From Streptomyces tendae (GTDB lineage Bacteria > Actinomycetota > Actinomycetes > Streptomycetales > Streptomycetaceae), in contig NZ_CP043960.1 in assembly GCF_008632955.1 (NCBI RefSeq), positions 62,001 through 126,000 on the forward strand: a DNA stretch of 64,000 bases, in the 5' to 3' direction. Both the position numbers and the translations under genes were made by a program. Below the pieces are notes generated by a model. That model was not told where the DNA came from. It worked only from the letters and a program-made list of their open reading frames with translations, and made no database searches. Positions 57,971 to 64,000 of the stretch are shown here, piece after piece (within the stretch, counting starts at the first letter, position 1; every line of letters begins with the position of its first letter).

Positions 57971-59743
57971 ATGAGCAGCACACCTTCTGCCAGCCTTTTC
58001 AAGCCACTTCAGGAGGGCGACCCGGGTGATGTAGGCGGCTACCGCCTCGCGGCCGTGCTCGGCACGGGAGGCATGGGCAAGGTGTACCTCTCCTACACGC
58101 CGGGCGGCCGGCCCATCGCCCTCAAGGTGATCCGGCCCGAGTTCAGTGAGGACCCTGAATTCCGGAGACGGTTCAAGCAAGAGGTGCAAGCGGCACAGCG
58201 GGTGCAGGGACTGTACACGGCGCCGGTCATCGACTTCGACACCGACGGCGCTCAACCCTGGCTCGCCACCGCCTACGTGCCGGGCCCTTCCCTCGCGCAC
58301 GCCGTGGCCCAGCACGGCGGACTGCCGCTGCGCAGTGTGCTGCTGTTGACGGTGGGGGTGGCCGAGGCGCTCACCGTAATCCACGGGGCGGGGATCGTGC
58401 ACCGGGATCTGAAGCCCGCCAACGTACTTCTGGCCTCCGACGGTCCTCGCGTCATCGATTTCGGAATCGCCCGCGCGGCCGACACGACTGCGCTGACCGG
58501 CACCGGCGTCAGCGTCGGCACCCCGGCCTTCATGGCACCTGAGCAGGCGTCGGCCGGTACGGTCACCCCCGCCACCGATGTCTTCGCTCTGGGGCAGATC
58601 GCGGCTTTCGCCGCGATCGGTTCCCCCGCCTACGGCGAAGGCTCCTCGCACGCGGTGCTCTACCGGATCGTGCACGAGGACCCCGACCTGTCCCGCCTGC
58701 CGACCGAGCTGCTGCCCATGGTGACCCGCTGCCTGAGCCGTGAGCCCGCCGACCGGCCGAGTCTGACCGAGATCATCGGGCTGTGCCACGAACTGTCGCC
58801 CACCGCACTGCACCAGGGCGAGGACTGGCTGCCGCAGACGGTCGCCGACTCGATCACCGAGCGGCTCCGACTGCCCGGACCAGCCAGGACCCCGCAGCCG
58901 ATGCCCACCGTCGCTCCGACACCGACCGAGGTCTCACCGTCGACTCCGCCGCCCGGCACGGTGGACCCGTACGCGCCGACCGGGTTGGCCACGCCGTCCG
59001 CGCCGGGTGCTCCGGGGCCGGTGCGCCCCCGGGCACCTGAGCCTCCTGCGCCAGGTCACCACACCGCGACGCCCGGCTACCCCGCGAACCACACGCCGCC
59101 GCCCGTCACCCACCAGCCTTCCGCTCCGCAGGTACGCCAGAAGTCCAGGCGGACAGGGCTGATCGTGGCCGCGTCGGTCGTGGGCACGCTGGTCGTCCTG
59201 GGAGTCATCGGCTCCCTGCTCTCGGACGGAGGCGGCAAGGAGGAGAACAAGGGGGCCGGCGCCCCCGCCACCAGCAGCGGCCCCACGGGTGGTGACGGAG
59301 GCGCGGGCGCGGGACAACAGAGGAAGGACCCGAAGCCCGTGTCCTACCAGGGCATCGATCTGACAGACGGTTATCAGCTTATGCTCGCCGACAACCCGCC
59401 ACGCCCCGTGCAGAGCGAGGACGCGGCGTACGACGGCGGTGATCTCTACTTCAAGGTCGTCAACTTCCTGGACGAGTCATCGATCGGCACCGACAACGGC
59501 AAACTCGTCCTGCTGGACAACGCACGGAAGGGCTCGCTGGAGACCTGCCGCACGGAGACGCGCTACACCGAGAAGATCGACCTCGACCAGCTCACCCAAG
59601 GGTCGCAGATCTGCGTTCTCAGCGACGCGGGTCATGTGGCGGTGGCCACCTACCGCGGCAGGTCGAGCGAGAGCGACCCCGGCTCCTACGTCACCCTCGA
59701 CCTGCAGATCTGGCGCAACGCGCAGGAGACGGACGGAAATTGA
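57971..59743 (+). CDS. Membrane Ser/Thr protein kinase
   Basis: This 590-residue PknB-type kinase has glycine loop LGTGGMGKVYLS (31-41), ATP Lys K52 in ALKVIRP, HRDLKPANVLL with catalytic D146, DFG-type Asp D163 in VIDFGIARA and GTPAFMAPEQ. A proline-rich linker follows, then a single membrane helix at about 393-415 (TGLIVAASVVGTLVVLGVIG). The external C-terminal domain (residues about 455-590) has two Cys (ETCRTE, SQICVL) and may sense a ligand. ATG 57971 is used. It is a single gene, 246 bp after the small secreted protein. Substrate unknown. Confidence 0.92.
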   Translation: MSSTPSASLFKPLQEGDPGDVGGYRLAAVLGTGGMGKVYLSYTPGGRPIALKVIRPEFSEDPEFRRRFKQEVQAAQRVQGLYTAPVIDFDTDGAQPWLATAYVPGPSLAHAVAQHGGLPLRSVLLLTVGVAEALTVIHGAGIVHRDLKPANVLLASDGPRVIDFGIARAADTTALTGTGVSVGTPAFMAPEQASAGTVTPATDVFALGQIAAFAAIGSPAYGEGSSHAVLYRIVHEDPDLSRLPTELLPMVTRCLSREPADRPSLTEIIGLCHELSPTALHQGEDWLPQTVADSITERLRLPGPARTPQPMPTVAPTPTEVSPSTPPPGTVDPYAPTGLATPSAPGAPGPVRPRAPEPPAPGHHTATPGYPANHTPPPVTHQPSAPQVRQKSRRTGLIVAASVVGTLVVLGVIGSLLSDGGGKEENKGAGAPATSSGPTGGDGGAGAGQQRKDPKPVSYQGIDLTDGYQLMLADNPPRPVQSEDAAYDGGDLYFKVVNFLDESSIGTDNGKLVLLDNARKGSLETCRTETRYTEKIDLDQLTQGSQICVLSDAGHVAVATYRGRSSESDPGSYVTLDLQIWRNAQETDGN

Positions 59744-59956
59744 ACCTGTCACCGGCGCAGTGTGGGGCCTCCGCCGGTCGGAAGACGACCAGGCGGGGCC
59801 GTGGCTGCCGGAATTCACATTGTGGTCGACTACCTGCTGTGGTCCGTCCTCGCCGGTGTCCCTCTCCCGGTAGCGGCCGACAGTAGCTCGTTCCGGACAC
59901 TCGTCACCTCTCACTCATTGCGTACGTGCAGTCGGTCGATCGATTCGAAGGTCGGT

Positions 59957-60273
59957 TCAGTGGTGTGCGTGGCGGCCGGCGATGGCGGCGAGCCGGAGCT
60001 TCGTCCCGTCATGGCTGCCGGGCGAGGCGGCCATGATGACGGTCTTGAGATCGGAGCCGCCGTCGGTCAGGACGACGTCGCGGTTCACGGTCACCGGGCC
60101 ACCGGCAGGTGGTCGATCGTCTCGTGGTCCTCGCGGTGTGCGACCACAGCTCCGGTCGCCCACAGCTCGGCGAACCTCCTGTTGCCCGCGTTCTGGTCGC
60201 GGATCAGCGCGGCCAGGCGCTTGTCGCGCGGCAAGCGGCCGGAGGCACGGCGCAGGTCCGTCGACGGCGGCAT
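59957..60273 (-). pseudogene. Remnant of an XRE regulator (MmyB-like domain)
   Basis: The minus strand reads DLRRASGRLPRDKRLAALIR and FAELWATGAVVAHREDHETI, then after a one-base shift GPVTVNRDVVLTDGGSDLKT and AASPGSHDGTKLRLAAIAG with a stop. This is the C-terminal half of an MmyB-type regulator (compare the intact one at 26662). The helix-turn-helix half is missing and one frameshift lies near 60095. Dead fragment. Confidence 0.7.
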
Positions 60274-60499
60274 CGGTGGCGTCAGGGTCCGCTTCCGCCA
60301 CAGGCCACGCCGCGAGGCGGGCGGGGCAAAAGCGAACGGCGCCGTCGGGCCCCCATCGTCGGCTTACGCCGCTCCGGCCGGCCTTCCGTGACCCGGAACG
60401 TTGCGGCAGGTAGGGCCCTCTCTGGCTGCCTTGATCCCTGCCGAGCAGGTGACGCGGACCGAGTCTGCTCTCGTCCGTCCAGGAGAGGGTTGCCCCTCG

Positions 60500-60516
60500 T
60501 TCTACCGGCGGTAGAA
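60500..60516. promoter_or_regulatory. Palindrome and -10 before the PIN-like module
   Basis: TTCTACCG-G-CGGTAGAA is a perfect 8+8 dyad. TAGAAT at 60512-60517 could be a -10 box 8 bp before the antitoxin ATG, giving an almost leaderless transcript repressed by the antitoxin. Confidence 0.6.
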
Positions 60517-60524
60517 TCCCCGCT

Positions 60525-60779
60525 ATGGGCAAGCCGACGAGTATCAAGACCAGCGAAGATGTACGTGACCGGCTGCGCGTCCTTGCCGAGGAGCGCGGTA
60601 CGACGATCACCGAGCTCCTGGCGGAGCTGGCTTCCCGGGAGCTCACAGAAGCGGAACGGGAGCAGCGTGCCGTCGAAGCGGCCCGCGAGCTGGGTGTCGA
60701 GTACACCGAGCAGGTCCGGCGGGCTGGTCAGGACGCCTGGGCCAAGGTCCGGGCGCACCAGGGCGGCGCCGCCGCGTGA
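60525..60779 (+). CDS. Antitoxin of a PIN-like module
   Basis: This 84-residue protein has TSIKTSEDVRDRLRVLAEER and GTTITELLAELASREL, a ribbon-helix-helix-type DNA-binding N-terminus, then a charged helix (EREQRAVEAARELGVEY) to bind the toxin. ATG 60525 is close behind a perfect palindrome at 60500-60516, consistent with self-repression. The stop overlaps the toxin GTG by 4 bp (GTGA). Confidence 0.82.
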   Translation: MGKPTSIKTSEDVRDRLRVLAEERGTTITELLAELASRELTEAEREQRAVEAARELGVEYTEQVRRAGQDAWAKVRAHQGGAAA

Positions 60780-61150
60780 ATCTGACGGCCGTCCTCGACC
60801 ACACCGCTCTGGCCGCTCTGTACAGGGCGGATTCGTTCTTCACAGGTCTCTACATCGAGGCCTCGCGCGGCACGGGGCGGGTCCTCGTCCCCTCGCTGGC
60901 CGTCGTCGCTGCCGATCGAGAGGCCGCTGGTGTGGGGAAGTACGCGGCATCCCTGCGGTTCGCGGAGAGCGTTGCGTTCACCGCTGAGCATGCCAAGGAC
61001 TCCCTGAACTGGGGGGACGTGGACTGGCCGGTGGCCCACGCGGCGGCGGTCGCATGGCATGCGGCGAGAGCGGGGGAGCCGCTGATTGTCTTGTCGCTGC
61101 GCCCCCAGCTCTACACGGCTACCGGGATCACCCCGCTTGATCCCACCTGA
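60776..61150 (+). CDS. PIN-domain-like toxin
   Basis: This 124-residue protein has TAVLDHTALAALYRADSFFT with an N-terminal Asp on the first strand, as in PIN ribonucleases. RVLVPSLAVVAADREAAG follows with a further acidic patch, then WPVAHAAAVAWHAARAGEPL and VLSLRPQLYTATGITPLDP. The size and context with a ribbon-helix-helix antitoxin fit a VapC-like toxin. Conserved acidic residues are fewer than in typical PIN domains, so RNase activity is uncertain. GTG start coupled to the antitoxin. Confidence 0.75.
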   Translation: MNLTAVLDHTALAALYRADSFFTGLYIEASRGTGRVLVPSLAVVAADREAAGVGKYAASLRFAESVAFTAEHAKDSLNWGDVDWPVAHAAAVAWHAARAGEPLIVLSLRPQLYTATGITPLDPT

Positions 61151-61154
61151 TCGA

Positions 61155-61186
61155 CTGCCCGGAACCGGCGCGCCGGTTCCGGGCAG
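61155..61186 (+). terminator. Perfect 32-bp palindromic terminator after the toxin
   Basis: CTGCCCGGAACCGGCG followed by its complement CGCCGGTTCCGGGCAG, starting 4 bp after the stop. It is fully palindromic, so it works in both directions if it is a terminator. Confidence 0.8.
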
Positions 61187-61312
61187 TCCGCCATCTTTTG
61201 CTGCCGCGGCGAGACGCCAACGGAACCGGTGCCAGGATCGTGAGACAGCGCACTGATTGTTGAGGACGATCCGGAGGCCGGCTGGCGCTGGCGGCGTCAA
61301 GCCGGCCTGTCC

Positions 61313-62065
61313 TCAGATCGCGAGGGCTCCGCCGTCCACGGGCAGGAGTACACCGTGGATGTGTGACGCGTCTTCACTGGCGAGGAAGATCACGGCCGCG
61401 GCGGTGTCGTGCACGCTGCCCGTGCGCCTGTCCGGGTTGCTCTCGGCGAGCTTCTCCAGCAGGGGGCGGAGTTCATCGTTCGACTCCGTGAGGGTGGGCC
61501 CGGGGGCGACGGTGTTCACCCGCACACCGTCGGCGGCCAGCTCCGCGGCCCATGACCTCGTCAGCGAATGCAGGCCGGCCTTGCTGGCGCCGTACAGCGA
61601 CGTGAACTTGATTCCCTCCACGCCGCCGATCGAGCCCATGTTGATCACGGAGCCGCCGCCGTTCTCCACCATGCCGGGCACCAGGGCTGCTGTCAGGAGA
61701 TACGGGGCCTTGATGTTGACCTCCAGTACCTGGTCGATCTGCTCCTCGGTCGACTCGGTCATGGGGTGGGGCGGCACGAGGTAGGCCGCATTGTTGACCA
61801 GGACGTCGATCGGTCGGCCTGCCAAGGCCGTCGCCTCCCGTGCGAGGCGGCGGATCTCGGAGCCACCCGCAGAGAGGTCTGCCTCGACGAAGTGGGCGAC
61901 GCCGCCCTCCGCGACGATTCCGTCGACTACCCGGGCGCCGCGCTCCGCCCCGAGTCCGGTCACGACGACGATGGCGCCCTCACGGGCCATCGCCTCCGCG
62001 ACACCGCGCCCGATTCCACTCGTCGAGCCTGTGACCAGTGCAGCGCGCCCTTTGAGACGATTCAT
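61313..62065 (-). CDS. Short-chain dehydrogenase/reductase
   Basis: This 250-residue classical SDR has AALVTGSTSGIGRGVAEAMA, NNAAYLVPP, INMGSIGGVEGIKFTSLYGA followed by SK (intact Ser-Tyr-Lys), PGPTLTES and the C-terminal GVLLPVDGGALAI. The cofactor preference is unclear. ATG 62065 has CGGAGGTACTGGC upstream; the longer frame is rejected. Two motif-A sites lie 70-115 bp upstream, linking it with the cupin/aldehyde dehydrogenase pair and the FMN reductase. Confidence 0.9.
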   Translation of the reverse strand: MNRLKGRAALVTGSTSGIGRGVAEAMAREGAIVVVTGLGAERGARVVDGIVAEGGVAHFVEADLSAGGSEIRRLAREATALAGRPIDVLVNNAAYLVPPHPMTESTEEQIDQVLEVNIKAPYLLTAALVPGMVENGGGSVINMGSIGGVEGIKFTSLYGASKAGLHSLTRSWAAELAADGVRVNTVAPGPTLTESNDELRPLLEKLAESNPDRRTGSVHDTAAAVIFLASEDASHIHGVLLPVDGGALAI

Positions 62066-62135
62066 GCCAGTACCTCCGGTTGTACGGTGATATCGATGAA
62101 GTGGAACGTTGATCTTCGCTGAACCCCATCCATAA

Positions 62136-62177
62136 TTGCTTGCAGGAGCAAGTATATCAAGATAATTGCTTAAGCAA
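62136..62177. promoter_or_regulatory. Two motif-A palindromes before SDR 61313-62065
   Basis: TTGCTTG-CAGGA-GCAAGTA near 62136-62154 and TTGCTTAAGCAA at 62166-62177 (perfect 12-bp palindrome). Centres are about 26 bp apart. Confidence 0.6.
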
Positions 62178-62280
62178 GTAGTCCGCCGTGGCTTGAGCGG
62201 TCGTCCGAGCGGAAGCCGGTGTGCTGCACCAAGACATCGCCATGGTCGCTGTTGCCGCCGCCATTCATACGCGATTCGTA

Positions 62281-62311
62281 CGTGAAACGTACGGGTCTCG
62301 TACGTTTCACG
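62281..62311. promoter_or_regulatory. Perfect inverted repeat before tap
   Basis: CGTGAAACGTACG, a 5-base loop GGTCT, then CGTACGTTTCACG: perfect 13-bp arms, 25 bp before the tap ATG. It could be the operator of the Tap helix-turn-helix or a hairpin in the leader. Confidence 0.65.
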
Positions 62312-62336
62312 GGTAGGGTGGCGGTCAGGAGGTTCC

Positions 62337-64000
62337 ATGTCCGAGTTGTTCGACGCTGTCGACGCCCTGCTCGCGTCCCGCGCCGTGCTGCCGCCACCGG
62401 CGGAGCGCAAGCGGCTGCGCACCGCACACGGCCTGACGATTGATGAAGTGGCCACCGCGCTTAAGGTGCGCCGGGCCACGGTGTCCGGCTGGGAGAACGG
62501 CAAGACAGAGCCCCGCCCGCCTGAGCGCGATGCCTACGCCCGGCTGCTGGACAAGCTCGCGGAGCTCTACCCCACCGACGCCACTGCCGCGCCGGTTCAG
62601 GACGCGGTGGTCACGCCCACGTTCCCTGCCGCGCCTGCCCCGGCGGAAACGCGGACGCTGTCGACAGGGGCGGCGTCCGAAGCTGCGGCCAGGACTGCAA
62701 CCGAGAACCTCCAGACCCCTGCCCCTGTCGCCGCTGCTCCGGCCGCCGCGACCCGCCCGGCGCGCACCACCAGGGCGTCGTCGACGTCGCGCCGCCCGGG
62801 TGGGAGGAAGGCGACCCCGGCCGGCACCCCGGCGGGCGGCACCGACCCGCGGTTCGAGAACGGCCCGCTGGCGGTCGTCGACGTCGAGGACGGGCGGGTG
62901 CTGGCGTACTGCACCGGCGGCCTGGTCCTGGACGTGCCCGCGAAGAGTATCCCGGCCCTGGTCGACTGGACGCTGCGCGAGGCCAAGCTCGGACAGCCGA
63001 AACTCGCCGGGCCTGGCAAGGACGCCGACCCACTGATCGTGCTCACCGGGGCCGCGTTGGAGCGCTACGGCCTGCCCGTCACGCTCACGGAGGAGGAGCG
63101 CCTTGCCGGGCGCCTACCGGAGGGCCACAAGGTCATCAAGCAGCTCGCGCGCGCGGAGTGGAAGCTGACCAAGCGCGGATTCGGGCCGTGGGCCAGGATC
63201 TACCGCCCCGCGACCGGCTCGGAGCGGGCCTGCGTGCAGCTGTGCATCCCCTCCTGGAACGCGCTGGACATCCGGCACTGGGGCGAGGCCGGGCAGCTCC
63301 CTCCGGCCGAACTCGCCCGCGTCCTGGGCGTGTACGCCTCCCGGGTCATGACGCCGCGCGGCTCCACGGCGGTGACCGGCTTGGAGCTGATGACCGCGCT
63401 GCACCCGCCGACCCGGGCCTCCGAACCGGACGCCGACGGCAAGCGGCACTCCGAGCACAACCCCGGCAGCCTGGGCAAGGAACCGGTCGACCCGGCGCCC
63501 TGCGAGGCCCCCGACGGCCACCCCGTCCTCAAGAACATGCCCCGTTTCCACGTACGGGGTCCGGCGGAAAAGCTGTTCGAGGAGGCGTACGACTGGGCGC
63601 GGCCGATGACCGATGCGGAGTGCACCCTGCGGCACCTGGTCGGCATCGACGTCAACATGGCCTTCGCGGCCGGCGCCAACGGTCTGAACGTCGGACTCGG
63701 TGAGGCGACGCACGTCAAGGCCCCGGCGTTCGATGCGAAGCTGCCCGGCTCGTGGCTGGTCGACCTGTCCCATGTCGACCTGTCCCACGTGAAGGTCGGC
63801 AAGGGGTGGGTGGAGCTGGACGGCAGCCTGCTGCCGAGCCCCTTCACGCCGAAGGGCGAGTGTCCTGAGGGGCCGGCCTGGTACGCGACGCCCACCGTCG
63901 CGTACGCGGTGGAGCTTGGCTACGAGGTGCGCCCGCTGGAGGCGTGGGTCCGGTACGACAGCGGCCGCTATCTGGACGGCTGGTACCAGCGGCTCCGTGA
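62337..64000 (+). CDS. tap: Telomere-associated protein Tap-like (partial)
   Basis: The frame starts at ATG 62337 behind CAGGAGGTTCC and runs off the window, with about 554 residues visible. The N-terminus SELFDAVDALLASRAVLPPP then LTIDEVATALKVRRATVSGW and ENGKTEPRPPERDAYAR is a Cro/XRE-type helix-turn-helix as in Streptomyces Tap. A low-complexity Ala/Pro/Thr linker follows (about residues 85-165), then a large domain with FENGPLAVVDVEDGRVLAYC and ECTLRHLVGIDVNMAFAAGA. Tap binds telomeric DNA and recruits terminal protein Tpg for end patching of linear replicons. tpg is normally directly downstream, beyond this window. Confidence 0.85.
   Translation, partial: MSELFDAVDALLASRAVLPPPAERKRLRTAHGLTIDEVATALKVRRATVSGWENGKTEPRPPERDAYARLLDKLAELYPTDATAAPVQDAVVTPTFPAAPAPAETRTLSTGAASEAAARTATENLQTPAPVAAAPAAATRPARTTRASSTSRRPGGRKATPAGTPAGGTDPRFENGPLAVVDVEDGRVLAYCTGGLVLDVPAKSIPALVDWTLREAKLGQPKLAGPGKDADPLIVLTGAALERYGLPVTLTEEERLAGRLPEGHKVIKQLARAEWKLTKRGFGPWARIYRPATGSERACVQLCIPSWNALDIRHWGEAGQLPPAELARVLGVYASRVMTPRGSTAVTGLELMTALHPPTRASEPDADGKRHSEHNPGSLGKEPVDPAPCEAPDGHPVLKNMPRFHVRGPAEKLFEEAYDWARPMTDAECTLRHLVGIDVNMAFAAGANGLNVGLGEATHVKAPAFDAKLPGSWLVDLSHVDLSHVKVGKGWVELDGSLLPSPFTPKGECPEGPAWYATPTVAYAVELGYEVRPLEAWVRYDSGRYLDGWYQRLR

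Noticed and set aside
1..64000. tRNA, rRNA, riboswitch or biosynthetic cluster
   Set aside because: No tRNA-like cloverleaf, rRNA segment, known riboswitch core, or PKS/NRPS domain was recognised by reading; a tRNAscan or Infernal run would be needed to exclude weak cases.

Overview
The window looks like the arm of a linear Streptomyces replicon. It is strongly GC-rich, with actinomycete start-codon use (several GTG and TTG starts). It carries an SsgA-type sporulation/division gene, a mycothiol-dependent nitroreductase-like DsbA protein and, at the right edge, a gene strongly resembling telomere-associated protein Tap, which in Streptomyces lies close to the telomere. No rRNA, tRNA, CRISPR array or core housekeeping operon was seen. 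Pseudogenes, an IS630-type element, an IS5-type remnant, two toxin-antitoxin pairs and many paralogous stress and detoxification enzymes fit a subterminal accessory region.

Layout. 0-4.2 kb: two overlapping LLM flavin oxidoreductases, an NADP-binding F420-reductase-like protein and a LysR regulator. 4.3-6.7 kb: two sister MarR regulators and a coiled-coil/winged-helix protein, all on minus. 7.1-10.3 kb: two divergent Tat-exported epoxide-hydrolase-type proteins. 10.5-17.8 kb: SDR, DsbA-like nitroreductase, D-cysteine desulfhydrase-like PLP enzyme, decayed glycogen-debranching gene, NADH-dehydrogenase-like flavoprotein, DoxX, FMN reductase, SsgA-like protein. 18.2-26.4 kb: TetR with a divergent cysteine hydrolase/aldehyde dehydrogenase/lipocalin-like operon, MFS pump, enoyl-CoA hydratase, frameshifted hydrolase, FrnE-type DsbA. 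26.6-38.2 kb: MmyB-type XRE regulator, OhrR-like MarR with divergent exported hydrolase, three SDRs, TetR, SnoaL-like protein, PGPGW membrane protein, a molybdopterin oxidoreductase/cytochrome b pair, and a second copy of the hydrolase. 38.3-40.3 kb: IS630-type element that may carry a passenger gene. 40.4-56.9 kb: two large secreted S8 proteases flanking a third sister MarR, Ohr peroxidase, IS and secreted-protein remnants, a degenerate Fic toxin module, hydrolase, cupin, aldehyde dehydrogenase and MFS transporter. 57-64 kb: secreted protein, Ser/Thr kinase, regulator remnant, PIN-like toxin module, SDR and tap.

How the genes may work together. Most enzymes handle aldehydes, quinones, epoxides, hydroperoxides, nitro compounds or flavins, and most lie beside a one-component regulator. 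Reading the gaps shows recurring operator-like palindromes. Motif A (core CTTGAC, ideal form TTGCTTG-N4-GCAAGTAA) occurs before two of three sister MarR genes, an FMN reductase, two SDRs, a SnoaL-like gene, a cupin/aldehyde dehydrogenase pair and an S8 protease. Motif B (GTCACC-N9-GGTGAC) occurs six times, near the two epoxide hydrolases, the PGPGW protein, the molybdoenzyme and ohr. Motif C (GACCGGTCGAC with a conserved flank) occurs before the SsgA-like gene and an SDR. The two duplicated hydrolases have nearly identical promoters containing a TTGTGCAC core. My reading is a dispersed redox/electrophile-response network of local paralogous regulators. This is inference from sequence only; no binding or expression was seen.
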